Shown: in pieces, positions 28,205 to 37,900 of the stretch
Layout of the letters: each line of letters starts with the position of its first letter
Numbering within the stretch: the stretch's first letter is position 1
Source: Bifidobacterium sp.
Lineage (GTDB): Bacteria; Actinomycetota; Actinomycetes; Actinomycetales; Bifidobacteriaceae
Reading direction: 5' to 3'
Assembly (NCBI GenBank): GCA_024104275.1
Contig: JAGGHK010000002.1
Span: 1-64,000 of the forward strand
Length of the DNA stretch: 64,000 nucleotides
Position numbers and translations under genes: made by a program
Notes under the pieces: generated by a model
Seen by the model: the letters and a program-made list of their open reading frames with translations, nothing else
Database searches by the model: none
What the model was told of the DNA's origin: nothing

Positions 28205-30115
28205 TCAGCGCATCGAGCGGTTGATCACGGAGATGATCGCCTTCAGCGAGCTGGTGGTGATCGACGAATCGATGCCGACGCCCCAGATGATCTTCGCGTT
28301 GGCCTCGCCGCCGATCTGGCATTCGACGTAGGAGGCGGCCATCGCGTCGGTGCCGGCGGTCATGGCGTGCTCGGCATAATCCATGACGCTGACGGTGATG
28401 CCAATCGATGAAAGCGCATTGAGGAAGGCATCGAGCGGGCCGTTGCCGGCTCCCGAAACCTCGCGTTCGATCGGGTCGGCTCCGTACTCGGCGCCGCGGT
28501 CGAGCAGCTTGGCCTTCAAGACGGTGTCGGAACCGTCCGCGCCAGAAGAAACCGAAACGTTCAAGAGCTTCAAGCGGCCCCACGACTGCAGGTTTTCGTC
28601 ACTCTCATCGCCCACGGCCTCGCTGGCCGCGAACGCACCGTTCTCCTCGACCGGGAGGTACTCGTCTTTGAAGAGGCGCCAGATCTCGTCGTCCTTAACC
28701 TCTTTATCGGTCTTGTCGGCGTAATCCTGCACGACCTTCTCGAACTCGATCTGCAGGCGCTTGGGGAGGTCGAGGTTGTGGTTGGTCTTCAAGAGGTAGG
28801 CCATGCCGCCCTTGCCGGACTGCGAGTTGACGCGGATGATGGCCTTGTAGCTGCGGCCGATGTCCTTCGGGTCGATGGGCAGGTAGGGCACAAGCCAGAC
28901 GAAATCGTCGAGGTTGGCTCCCGCACGTTCCGCCGCGGCTTCACGCGCCTCAAGCCCCTTCTTGATGGCGTCCTGATGGGAGCCGGAGAAGGCGGTGAAC
29001 ACGAAGTCGCCGGCGTAGGGATGGCGCTCGGAAATGGTGAGCTGGTTGCAGTATTCGACCGTCTTGCGGATCTTCGGAACGTCGGAATAATCAATCTGCG
29101 GGTCGACGCCCTGCGTGAGCATATTGAGGCCCAGGGTGACCAGATCGACGTTGCCGGTGCGTTCGCCGTTACCCAGCAGGCAGCCTTCGACGCGATCGGC
29201 TCCGGCGAGCACGGCCAGTTCCGTGGCAGCGACACCCATGCCCTCGTCGTTGTGCGGATGCAGGGAGAGGACGATGGAATCGCGGTCTTTCAGATTGTTG
29301 GAGACGTATTCGACCTCGTCGGCGAAAACGTTCGGGGTGGTCATTTCGACGGTGGCCGGCAGGTTGATGATCATCTTGTGCTCCGGCGTCGGCTTGATGA
29401 CGGCGATGACGGCGTTGCACACCTCGACAGCGTAATCCGGCTCGGTGCCTGTGAAGGATTCCGGCGAATACTCGTAGTAAAGATCAGTTCCGCCAGCCGC
29501 GCTTTCGAGATCCTTGCAGAGCTCGGCAGCGTCGGTCGCCAGCTTCTTGATGTCCTCTTTGTCCTTGCGGAAGACGACCTCGCGTTGCAGGACGGAGACG
29601 GAATTGTAGAAATGGACGACGGCGCGCTTGGCACCACGTAAGCACTCGTAGGTCTTGCGGATCAGGTGCTCGCGTGCCTGCGTCAGCACGACGATGGTGA
29701 CGTCATCGGGGATGAGCTCGCGCTCGATCAACAGGCGAACGAAATCGTAATCCGTGTCGGAAGCCGACGGGAAGCCGACCTCGATCTCCTTGAAGCCCAT
29801 GGAAATCAGAAGGTTCCAGAAACGCAACTTGCGCTCGGAATTCATCGGGTTGACCAGCGCCTGGTTGCCGTCACGAAGATCGACTGAGCACCAACGCGGG
29901 GCGCGGCGCAGTTTCTTTTCCGGCCAGGTGCGTTCGGGGTAATCGAACGGAATCTGCTTGTCGTAAGCAACATATTTCGTATACGGCATCGAGCTCGGCT
30001 TTTGCGGTTCTCCTATGAAACGCGGCGGAGGCAGCAGCAGGTCGTTGTTACCTCCATTGGATTGTGCGGCAACCGCCGCGAGATCAAATACCGATGATTC
30101 TTGATCCTGACCCAT
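28205..30115 (-). CDS. leuA: 2-isopropylmalate synthase
   Basis: The 636-residue enzyme condenses acetyl-CoA with 2-oxoisovalerate, the first step of leucine synthesis. The HMGL-like barrel carries SVDLRDGNQAL near residue 77 and the metal-binding HPHNDEGMG near 285. The C-terminal part (about 500-636) is the LeuA dimer domain that binds leucine for feedback inhibition, with GNGPLDAFLNAL. The length is typical of the long actinobacterial form. I place the start at MGQDQESS (30115), which has AAAAGGAGGAG just upstream; an in-frame codon 18 codons earlier has none. Its long 5' region contains three inverted repeats. Confidence 0.95.
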   Translation of the reverse strand: MGQDQESSVFDLAAVAAQSNGGNNDLLLPPPRFIGEPQKPSSMPYTKYVAYDKQIPFDYPERTWPEKKLRRAPRWCSVDLRDGNQALVNPMNSERKLRFWNLLISMGFKEIEVGFPSASDTDYDFVRLLIERELIPDDVTIVVLTQAREHLIRKTYECLRGAKRAVVHFYNSVSVLQREVVFRKDKEDIKKLATDAAELCKDLESAAGGTDLYYEYSPESFTGTEPDYAVEVCNAVIAVIKPTPEHKMIINLPATVEMTTPNVFADEVEYVSNNLKDRDSIVLSLHPHNDEGMGVAATELAVLAGADRVEGCLLGNGERTGNVDLVTLGLNMLTQGVDPQIDYSDVPKIRKTVEYCNQLTISERHPYAGDFVFTAFSGSHQDAIKKGLEAREAAAERAGANLDDFVWLVPYLPIDPKDIGRSYKAIIRVNSQSGKGGMAYLLKTNHNLDLPKRLQIEFEKVVQDYADKTDKEVKDDEIWRLFKDEYLPVEENGAFAASEAVGDESDENLQSWGRLKLLNVSVSSGADGSDTVLKAKLLDRGAEYGADPIEREVSGAGNGPLDAFLNALSSIGITVSVMDYAEHAMTAGTDAMAASYVECQIGGEANAKIIWGVGIDSSITTSSLKAIISVINRSMR

Positions 30116-30172
30116 CACTCCTCCTTTTCTTTGTATTACGCACCGCAGGTTGCGACGCGAAGTAATCAAATA

Positions 30173-30210
30173 CCATATGTTTCGATAGGTTTATTACCTG
30201 ATGGAAACAT
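30173..30210 (-). promoter_or_regulatory. Dyad in the leuA leader
   Basis: ATATGTTTC (30173-30181) pairs with GAAACATAT (30202-30210), and the interior repeats the symmetry with AGGT and ACCT around TTATT. It lies 58-95 bp upstream of the leuA start, just downstream of possible TATCAT/TTATAT promoter boxes, so it may be an operator or a leader hairpin. Confidence 0.5.
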
Positions 30211-30303
30211 ATAAATGACTATGATAGGCGGTTCAATGCGTTCAAATCGTCAATATTCCAAGATTCGATTGCTCGAGGCTTCCATATTCGTCATATCGAG
30301 GCC

Positions 30304-30319
30304 TCTTGGCGCGCCAAGA
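30304..30319. promoter_or_regulatory. Perfect 16-bp palindrome upstream of leuA, copy 1
   Basis: TCTTGGCGCGCCAAGA is its own reverse complement. The same 16-mer recurs 60 bp away at the centre of a longer palindrome. Both copies are followed by CAAGAATTAGC about 15-20 bp later, so each belongs to a direct repeat of about 60 bp. Confidence 0.7.
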
Positions 30320-30357
30320 ACCCGGAAAAATCAAGAATTAGCTGGCAATCTCGCAAA

Positions 30358-30389
30358 ATTGGGTCTCTTGGCGCGCCAAGAGACCCAAT
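30358..30389. promoter_or_regulatory. Perfect 32-bp palindrome upstream of leuA, copy 2
   Basis: The symmetry runs without a mismatch from 30358 to 30389, centred on GGCGCGCC, with the inner 16 bases identical to copy 1. It is about 245-275 bp before leuA and about 110 bp after the DUF5701-like gene. It could be an operator pair with copy 1 or a hairpin in the transcript; there is no T-run for a classical terminator. Confidence 0.75.
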
Positions 30390-30497
30390 AAAACAAGAAT
30401 TAGCGAGGTGAATGGATTATCCCCATAACATTGCCGCGCAGCAAATGAGCTCCGCGGAATGATCGACGGCGGATAAAGTACTGGGAAACCGCAGAAA

Positions 30498-31118
30498 TCA
30501 GCGGAAAAGCGAGACTCCGCGGCGGGCCTGGCAGTAGGCGTTGCCGAGCCAGGTGTGGCGGGAGGTAGGCCAGACGGAGCCCAGGCGCGGGGCGTTCTGG
30601 CTCATCCAGATGCTCGGCACGCGGCCATCGGCGCTACGGGAGCCGAGCAGGTTGAAGCCGTTCTTCTTCACGAGCCAATCAGGATGCTGGGTGGCGATGG
30701 CGAGGCCTTCCTCGAGGGTCAGGGGCATGCACTCGTCGGAATCGATCAACTTGCGGGCCACATCCGGTTCGCGGTTGACGTAGGCGGTGCCGGTGTGCGG
30801 GTCGACGACCAGATAGAACGGGCCCTCCGGCGGCTCGAAACCGTCCTGTGGCAGGAAGCTGGCGACATCGCGCGGGGGCATGGTGGTGAAGCCGGCCATG
30901 CGGTTGATGCTGGTTCGGGCGATCAGCGACTCAGGGCTCACCAACTCGTGAGTGGGAACAAGCAGAATGTTCTCGCCCAAGTCACTGTCTTTCAGGGCAT
31001 CGATCAGCGGACGCGCGAGCGCACGGAACGCCGCCGCGCTCATATCCGCCACGTCGGGATAGCCCAACGCCACAATGCGGTCCAGTTGTTTTTGCGCTTC
31101 TTTAGATGCCTTCGACAT
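30498..31118 (-). CDS. DUF5701-like protein of unknown function
   Basis: The 206-residue protein has no signal peptide or membrane segment. The segments RMAGFTTMPP, YLVVDPHTGTAYV, PLTLEEGLAIATQHPDWL, GSRSADGRVPSIWMS and RHTWLGNAYC match what I remember of the actinobacterial DUF5701 family, whose function is not known to me. There is no zinc motif or recognisable active site. It lies downstream of asd on the same strand, 53 bp after it, and could be cotranscribed. Confidence 0.7.
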   Translation of the reverse strand: MSKASKEAQKQLDRIVALGYPDVADMSAAAFRALARPLIDALKDSDLGENILLVPTHELVSPESLIARTSINRMAGFTTMPPRDVASFLPQDGFEPPEGPFYLVVDPHTGTAYVNREPDVARKLIDSDECMPLTLEEGLAIATQHPDWLVKKNGFNLLGSRSADGRVPSIWMSQNAPRLGSVWPTSRHTWLGNAYCQARRGVSLFR

Positions 31119-31171
31119 GCCTCCAGTATGTCACCTGCTCATGATGAAGCGCAGATATGAGACGAAAGACG

Positions 31172-32245
31172 TCACGCACCGAAATGCTTACGGGCCACAA
31201 TCTCGGCGAGCTCGACGGCATTGAGGGCGGCACCCTTGCGCAGGTTGTCGTTGGCGATGAAGAACGCGAGGCCCTTCTTGCCGTCGACGGCCTGGTCCTG
31301 GCGAATGCGACCGACGAAACTCGGGTCCTTGCCGGCGGCCAGTTGCGGGGTCGGGATGTCGTTGAGCTCGACGCCAGGCGCATCCTTCAGCACTTCACGG
31401 GCCATGTCGGGTGTGACATCGCGCTCGAACTCGGCGTTGACCGACATACCGTGAGCGGTGAACACGCCGACACGCACGCAGGTGCAGGAAGCGGCAAGGT
31501 TCGGCAGATGCAGGATCTTGCGGCTTTCGTTGCGCAACTTCTGCTCCTCGTCGGTCTCCTCGCTGCCGTCGTCGACAATCGCGCCGATGAACGGCACGGC
31601 GTTGAAGGCGATGGTGCGCACGACCTTGGTGGGCTTGGGGAAATCGATGGCGGAACCGTCGAATACGAGCTTATCGGCGCCCTGGTCGACGGCGGCCTTG
31701 GCCTCGTTCATCAACTGCTCGACTCCGGCGCGGCCGGCTCCGGAAACCGCCTGATAGGAGCTGACGATCAAGCGCTTCAGCCCAAAGTGGGTGTCCAACG
31801 CTTTGAGGACCGGGATACAGGCCATGGTGGTGCAGTTCGGGTTGGCCACGATGCGACGGGGAATGTCGTCAAGGTCGTCGGGGTTGGCTTCGGCCACGAC
31901 CAGCGGCACGTCGTCGTGCATGCGCCATTGCGAGGAGTTGTCGATGACATAGGCCCCGGCCTCGGCGAACTTCGGCGCCCAGATCTTGGAAGTGCCACCG
32001 CCGGCTGAGAAGATGGCGATATCGATACCGCTCAGGTCGGCCTTCGCAACGTCCTCGACCACGATGTTGCGGTCACGCCACTTAAGTACCGTCCCTGCAG
32101 AATGCGAGGAAGCGAGGAAACGCAGGTTATCAATGGGAAAATCGCGTTCGTCGAGCACGCGACGCATCACCATGCCGACCTGGCCGGTGGCCCCCAGCAC
32201 CGCGACATTGACCTTGCGCTGTTGGGTTTCGTTTGATTCGGCCAT
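31172..32245 (-). CDS. asd: Aspartate-semialdehyde dehydrogenase
   Basis: The 357-residue enzyme reduces aspartyl phosphate to the semialdehyde, the branch point to lysine, threonine and methionine. The NADP-binding GATGQVGMVMRRVL is at about residues 16-29, the active-site cysteine lies in NPNCTTMACIP (about 134-144) and the downstream SYQAVSGAGRAG motif is intact. The start is ATG at 32245 with GGGAGGGGAAA upstream; a codon 17 triplets earlier is unsupported. It follows the two aspartokinase genes on the same strand. Confidence 0.95.
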   Translation of the reverse strand: MAESNETQQRKVNVAVLGATGQVGMVMRRVLDERDFPIDNLRFLASSHSAGTVLKWRDRNIVVEDVAKADLSGIDIAIFSAGGGTSKIWAPKFAEAGAYVIDNSSQWRMHDDVPLVVAEANPDDLDDIPRRIVANPNCTTMACIPVLKALDTHFGLKRLIVSSYQAVSGAGRAGVEQLMNEAKAAVDQGADKLVFDGSAIDFPKPTKVVRTIAFNAVPFIGAIVDDGSEETDEEQKLRNESRKILHLPNLAASCTCVRVGVFTAHGMSVNAEFERDVTPDMAREVLKDAPGVELNDIPTPQLAAGKDPSFVGRIRQDQAVDGKKGLAFFIANDNLRKGAALNAVELAEIVARKHFGA

Positions 32246-32551
32246 GATATTTCCCCTCCCAGTTGGTAGCCGCCCGCTCAAGGCAGACACCGCCATAATC
32301 TCGCATCATTCCTGCCGATCTGCATGATAAAAACATTGCAGAACGCATATGTGCCATATCATAGCGCGAGGTGTCGCGTGAAAACGGAATCACACGACTA
32401 TATGAGATTCAAAAGCTTGCAACGAAAGATGCAAATGGCTCATAGGTTTAAAGTTCAGCAACTTAACGAATTAACAGATCAACGGCTCAGTAGCCTAGCC
32501 TTAACGGTTTAGCTCGGATTAACCGCTCAGCTGCTTAACGATTCAAACGGT
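32246..32551. other. 306-bp region between aspartokinase ACT gene and asd
   Basis: There is no gene. The lower-coordinate part is asd upstream sequence. Between about 32459 and 32560 a short motif of the type AACGG-TTAG or ACCGCTCAGC recurs four or five times in degenerate form; these copies can pair with one another in the minus-strand transcript and may include a weak terminator for the ACT gene. There is no clear T-run. Confidence 0.4.
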
Positions 32552-33190
32552 TCAGCGGCCAGTGCCGCCGTAAACCACGGCTTCCACCTGATCGGAATCA
32601 AGACCGTAAGCGGTATGCAGCGCGCGCACGGCATCGTCGAGCTGGTCGAGCGGCACGAGCGCGGCGATACGAATCTCGGAAGTCGAAATCATCATCACGT
32701 TGATGTGCTTGGCACTCAGGGCTTCGAAGAATTTGGCGGCAAGACCGGAATGGGTTTTCATGCCCACGCCCACCACGGCGACCTTGCCGACGTTCGTATT
32801 GACAAAGTAAGAGTCGTAACCGAGCTTTGCCTTCTTATTGTCGAGCGCCTTCTCGACGGTTTTCACGGTGGAATCGGGGACGGTGAAGGAGATGTCGGCC
32901 TTGCCGGTGGAGGCGCCTGCCTGCACGATCATGTCAATGTTGATGCCGCTTTTAGCCAGCTCGGTGAACACGCGGGCGGCCATGCCAGGTTCGTCGGGCA
33001 CGCCGCGCACCGTGACCAGCGATTCGGTGCGGTCATGCGCCACGCCGGAAATCACCGGGGTCTCAGGGCCAAGATCCGGGAAGATGTCGCCCATCGACTT
33101 GTTGTCGGCTTTGGCGGTCACGATGTTCTTGCCCGCTTCGCTTTGATCGGCCAAATTCACGTCATCGTCTTTCGCGCTGTCACTGCTCAT
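32552..33190 (-). CDS. Separate aspartokinase ACT-domain (regulatory) polypeptide
   Basis: The 212-residue protein consists of a polar N-terminal segment of about 55 residues and two ACT domains (about 56-130 and 135-212), with INIDMIVQAGAS and INVMMISTSEIRIAALV, and ends VEAVVYGGTGR just as classic actinobacterial aspartokinases do. It therefore corresponds to the regulatory half that binds lysine and threonine. The start is ATG at 33190 with AAAGGAAAA upstream. The catalytic half is the preceding gene, ending 86 bp upstream in another frame. The two probably assemble as separate subunits. Confidence 0.88.
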   Translation of the reverse strand: MSSDSAKDDDVNLADQSEAGKNIVTAKADNKSMGDIFPDLGPETPVISGVAHDRTESLVTVRGVPDEPGMAARVFTELAKSGINIDMIVQAGASTGKADISFTVPDSTVKTVEKALDNKKAKLGYDSYFVNTNVGKVAVVGVGMKTHSGLAAKFFEALSAKHINVMMISTSEIRIAALVPLDQLDDAVRALHTAYGLDSDQVEAVVYGGTGR

Positions 33191-33276
33191 GGTATTTTCC
33201 TTTGTTATCGTTACGTTGAAGTCTTTTTTGACACGGTTCCAAATGTAATACATTAACAACCTTGCCGGCGATCTTT

Positions 33277-34041
33277 CTATTCCAGATTCGGCAGCTTTCG
33301 CGCGTCGACGCCCTCAGGCACCACCAAGGTGCCCATCCGGTGCGAGAACGAACTGCGCACATGCAGCGGCATATTGAAACGCTGGGCGTATTCCACGCAG
33401 CGCAGGGCGAGAACTTTCGAACCGCAGGAGGCCATTTCGAGGATGGCGTCGTAGCTGATGGAGGGAATGCGACGCGCGCTGGGGACGATGCGCGGGTCGG
33501 CGGTGAAAATGCCGTCAACATCGGTATAGATCTCGCAGATATCGGCTCCCAGCGCCACCGCGAGCGCCACCGCCGAAGTGTCGGAACCGCCACGGCCGAG
33601 TGTGGTGTAATCACCGTCGGCATTGATGCCTTGGAAACCGGCGACGATGGCGATTTTGCCGTCGCCCACGACATGGGCCACACGCTCGGGCTTCACGGCT
33701 TTGATATGCGCCGCGCCGAACCGCGCGTCGGTCATGAAACCGGCCTGCGAACCGGTGAAGGAATAGGCCCGTTCGCCGGCGGCGTGGATGGCCATCGCCA
33801 GAAGGCTCATCGAGATACGCTCGCCTGCGGTCATCAGCATGTCCATCTCGCGGGCGGGAGGATTGGAATCAATGCTCATGGCCTGATCGATCAGGTCGTC
33901 GGTGGTGTCGCCCATCGCCGAAACGACGACGGCAACATTGTTGCCCTTGCGTTTCGTCTCCACAATCCGCTTGGCGACGCGCTTGATGGACTCGGCATCG
34001 GCCACGGAGGACCCGCCGTATTTCTGCACGATTAGTGCCAC
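33277..34041 (-). CDS. lysC: Aspartokinase catalytic-domain polypeptide
   Basis: The 254-residue protein contains the whole amino-acid kinase domain of aspartokinase: [15 protein letters not shown] at the N-terminus, [24 protein letters not shown] (about 147-159) and [15 protein letters not shown]. It ends shortly after [15 protein letters not shown], the point where family members run on into ACT domains, and those domains are encoded by the next gene. I place the start at GTG 34041 ([10 protein letters not shown]), with AAGGAAC before it. It phosphorylates aspartate, opening the aspartate family pathway. recR lies upstream on the same strand. Confidence 0.9.
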   Translation of the reverse strand: MALIVQKYGGSSVADAESIKRVAKRIVETKRKGNNVAVVVSAMGDTTDDLIDQAMSIDSNPPAREMDMLMTAGERISMSLLAMAIHAAGERAYSFTGSQAGFMTDARFGAAHIKAVKPERVAHVVGDGKIAIVAGFQGINADGDYTTLGRGGSDTSAVALAVALGADICEIYTDVDGIFTADPRIVPSARRIPSISYDAILEMASCGSKVLALRCVEYAQRFNMPLHVRSSFSHRMGTLVVPEGVDARKLPNLE

Positions 34042-34376
34042 GAAGTTCCTTATCTCCCCTGGCAGATGCGCCAGTTTCCAAGCGTATGCCACCAAATCTC
34101 AACGCCGACCGTCAGACGGCACGAAGCGAAACTACGCAACGCAACCCGGTCTTGCGGCCGACTTTCGACAGTAATGATTGAATTATATGCCAGTGCCACG
34201 CCCTACTGTGCCGCTTACCACCATGCGGGCACACCACACGCAGATCGCAACTACACAAGTCGGTGGATAGGTTTTTAAAAAGGGCGGAATAAAGAGGGCG
34301 GAATAAAGCCAATTTTTAAAATCTATCCACCGACTTGTGTGCCACCAGACACCTTTAAACACGACACAGCCACAAG
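34042..34376. other. 335-bp region between recR and aspartokinase with an inverted-repeat element
   Basis: There is no gene. It contains an 88-bp element (34253-34340), listed separately, just past the recR stop codon. The rest is upstream sequence of the aspartokinase gene. Confidence 0.5.
34253..34340. repeat. 88-bp element with 18-bp perfect inverted repeats
   Basis: The arms 34253-34270 and 34323-34340 (ACACAAGTCGGTGGATAG and its complement) are perfect; the pairing continues imperfectly into TTTTTAAAAA on both sides. The interior has an exact 14-bp tandem duplication AGGGCGGAATAAAG (34281-34294 and 34295-34308). It may act as a transcript-end hairpin for dnaX-recR or be a small mobile palindromic element. 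Confidence 0.7.
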
Positions 34377-34979
34377 TCAGGCTTCCTGACGACCTTCCAA
34401 GGCCCGTCCCAAGGTGATTTCGTCGGCATATTCCAAGTCGCTGCCCACCGGCAGACCGCTGGCAAGCCGCGTGACCTTGAGCCCCAGCGGGGAAAGCAGA
34501 CGGCTCAGGTAGGTCACCGTGGCCTCGCCTTCGATATTGGGGTCGAGCGCCAGGATGATCTCCTTGACCTCGTCGGTTTTGAGCCTGTCCAGGAGCTTGG
34601 GAATGGCCAGATCGCCGGGCCCGACGTTGGCCATCGGATTGATGGCCCCGCCGAGGACGTGGTAGACACCATGGAATTCGCGGGTCCGTTCGATACTCAT
34701 GACATCTTTCGGCTCCTCGACCACGCAGATGACGGAATGATCGCGGCGCGGGTCGGAGCAGATCGGACATGGGCTCGTCTCGCACACGTTGCCGCAGATC
34801 TCGCAGAACCGCACCTTCTCCTTGACCTCGCGGATGGCGTCCGCCAGGTCCTGCGCCTCCTCGTCACTGGCCGAAAGCAGGTAGAAGGCGATGCGCTGGG
34901 CGCCTTTGGGCCCGATGCCCGGCAACCGCGCGAAACCGTCGATAAGGCGCTGAATCGCGCCATCATAGGCCAAAGCCAT
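34377..34979 (-). CDS. recR: Recombination protein RecR
   Basis: The 200-residue protein of the RecFOR gap-repair pathway has a helix-hairpin-helix region near [13 protein letters not shown], a four-cysteine zinc motif [16 protein letters not shown] (about 56-71) and a Toprim domain beginning [11 protein letters not shown]. The length is exactly typical. It starts three bases after the dnaX stop codon on the same strand, the widespread dnaX-recR pairing. Confidence 0.96.
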   Translation of the reverse strand: MALAYDGAIQRLIDGFARLPGIGPKGAQRIAFYLLSASDEEAQDLADAIREVKEKVRFCEICGNVCETSPCPICSDPRRDHSVICVVEEPKDVMSIERTREFHGVYHVLGGAINPMANVGPGDLAIPKLLDRLKTDEVKEIILALDPNIEGEATVTYLSRLLSPLGLKVTRLASGLPVGSDLEYADEITLGRALEGRQEA

Positions 34980-34982
34980 CTG

Positions 34983-37900
34983 CTATCGTTTCTCCTCTTC
35001 CGGATGCTTTTCAACCGGTTTGATGTTCTTGGGGTTCTTGGGATCGTCCGCCTTGAACGTCTCGACTTTCTTGACGTCAAACAGTTTGGAAAGCTCATCC
35101 AAACCCACCGCTGTGACATCACCCAATGACTGGTCATTGAGAGAATAATCATCGTCCTCGGCCGCCACCTGCGGATGTTGTTCCGCGTCATCGATGGCAT
35201 CGGCATTTTGGAAGCGTGCGGCCACGTCTCCCCTATCATCAGGATTGATGGCCGGATTGCCATTCGCACCAGGAGATTCCGGCCGGGAATCGCCGGAGAC
35301 CGCAGGACCAAGGTTTCCTGAACCTTCAGGACGGTTTGACGAAACATATTGGTCATTGGACGAAGATTCAGGTTGTCTGGTCTGCCAATAACCGTTATCC
35401 GAATCCGGCGAGCGCATCGAGCTGTGCGTCCCATCGTTACCTTCTGGGTGCCGACCGGCCGAACCGTTACCGGCACCAACGGTATCAGGGTTGGAATCAG
35501 TCGCTTCTTCTCCGGCCGCAGGCGTGGCCCAAGGGTCGATGCCATCGCTCAAATCAGGCACGGCTATATGTTTCTCGTGGTGTTCGACAGGTCGGTTCCC
35601 TGATTCATCGGCAGATGAAGGACGGCCCGAGCCATTATCATCAAGGCGCGGGAAAGCATTGTCACCGGCAATCCCCGAGGATTGTCCGGATTGCGCTCTC
35701 GTCGCATTGACATCCATGCCACTTTCAGCATCAGGCGAAGGCAATGGGTTCATCCACGGGTCATAATCATCATCCATGGGATTCTGCGGGCCGTGAGCTG
35801 ACGTTATCGGATCAGCAAGGTTTGCCGGATTTGCCGGATTTCCACCGTTATGCTGCTGCGAAAAAGTGGCTGCACCTAATCGCGCATCATCACCTTGTGA
35901 TGAACCATCTTCCATTTTTGTATTACCAATATCGGCTCCGCTTACGCCGCCGCGGTCTTTGCTGTTCTCGCCTTGTGCAAAACCCGCTCGATGGGAGGAA
36001 TCATCGGATTCACCGGCGGCATCCGCGTCGGATTTCTTCTGTTCCTTCGGACTCGAGGCACTGTGGCCGCCCTGCCCGGCGGCCATGCCCAAACCGCCGG
36101 TCGCCGAAACCTTGGCAACAGCGATATCGCGTTTGACCTTGGCCAGTTCCTCAGGCTTCATGCGTTTGGTGGAAATGACCTTTTCACCATTCGCGGCCAC
36201 ACCTGTGGGAGCGATCATGGTGTGCGGGCCAAAGACGGAGCGCACGCCGTCCAAGACGACGTTTGCCGCTTTCTGACCGTTGTGTTCGGCATCCGAGGCG
36301 AGTGCCAAGGCAAAGGCGTGCTGGCTCAGCGCACAGTCAAAGGTCATCGACAGACGTGACTTGCCGGCCCCGTTGGTCGCCAACGAAACCGTGGGCACCT
36401 TGTTGTGAGCGACATACTCGCGTACATTTTGAGGCAAAGCCGTCAGCACCGCATCCCACTTTTCCTCGACGGTGGCATTCGGATCGACATTCACCCTTGT
36501 CGGAGCAACAGCTTGAGCGCCCTGTTGCTGCCCTGAATTGACAGCAGCACCGTTGATTTCGCCACCGTTCCGGGAAGGCTGCGGGTTTCGCTCGTTGCCG
36601 TTGCGTCCATTGGAAGCAGGAACACCGGCATCACTCGGCGCTTGAACGCCGGAAGTCTGCACATTGGCATTACCGTCAGCCCTCTGGCCCTGAGCGTTGA
36701 CATTATTGCCCGTCTGCTGAGTCTGAGCGTTGTTATTCGCCGCAAAGCCTTGAGCAGCAGATCCAGAACCAGCCGGAGCATTGCCCTGACGCCGATTCGC
36801 CGCATTCCTGCTGGAACCGATGAAGCCTCCGTGTCCACGCGCAGCATTGTTGTCTTGACGGCCCGCATTATTGCCACCGGAAGGCACTGTCGAACCCATA
36901 CCTGCAGCGATTGGACCAACCTGAGCCGCGTTCGAAGCAAAACCGTTCTCGCGGCCGGCCAGCAGTTTCGCGGCCAGGAGCTCCAAACGCATACGAGGTG
37001 AAATCGCCCCGGTCATATTGCCCAATGTGTCGTTGATGGTTTCGGCCATCGCGGTAAGCGTAGCAAGCCCCAGCGCCGAGGACTGGCGGTGCAGATCGCT
37101 CATGTCCTCGACCGCGGAGTCGTCGCTCAACACGCTTTCGGCTTTTTCGCCGCCAAGGGTGAGCACAAGCAGGTCGCGCACGCGCGAGAGCAGATCCTCC
37201 ACGAACCGCCTGGGTTCGAAGCCTCCGACGACGACCTTTTCGACCACCCCATACAGTTTCTCGCCGTCCTTGTCGATGACCGCGTCGATGGCCTCGCCAA
37301 TCAGTTCGTCGGGAGTGAACCCGAGCAGCGCCACGGCAGAATCGTATGACACTTCATTGTCGACGGCACCGGCCATGAGCTGGTCGAGCACGGAAAGCGT
37401 GTCACGCACCGACCCGCCTCCGGCACGCATGGTCAGCTTCAGCACGCCAGGTTCCAAGTCGATGTGCTCGTTGTCACACACTTCTTCCAGATAAGGGCCC
37501 ATAATCTCAGGAGGCACGAGACGGAACGGATAGTGATGGGTACGCGAACGAATCGTCGAGATGACCTTGTCCGGCTCCGTCGTCGCAAAGATGAACATGA
37601 CATGTTCCGGCGGCTCCTCCACAATCTTCAGCAGGGCGTTGAACCCCTGCTGGGTGACCATGTGAGCCTCGTCAAGGATGAAGATCTTATAGCGGTCGCG
37701 GGCCGGGGCGAACGCGGCACGCTCGCGAAGCTCACGGGCGTCCTCGACGCCGTTGTGGCTGGCCGCATCGATCTCTACGACGTCAATCGAGCCAGGGCCG
37801 CCGGTGGCCAGATCCTTGCAGCTTTCACATTCACCACAGGGATGGGAGGTGGGCCCTTTGGCGCAATTGATGCACCGGGCCAGTATTCTCGCGGAGCTGG

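Larger units (their letters stand above)
30116..30497. other. 382-bp leuA upstream region
   Basis: The region holds no gene. It contains the leader dyad and the two related palindromes listed separately, and several TCGAGGC copies near 30273 and 30297. The minus-strand stretch near 30220-30250 has TTGACG and TATCAT boxes with too long a spacing to be a convincing promoter. Confidence 0.5.

Noticed and set aside
33191-33276. Frameshift splitting a normal aspartokinase gene
   Set aside because: The ACT gene has its own ribosome binding site and a new N-terminal segment unrelated to the family linker, and the frames do not overlap, so a single base error would not restore a normal fusion. Confirmation by reads is still needed.
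36950-37010. Programmed frameshift in dnaX producing a short gamma form
   Set aside because: I see no A-rich slippery run followed by a hairpin in the expected region of the dnaX coding strand.
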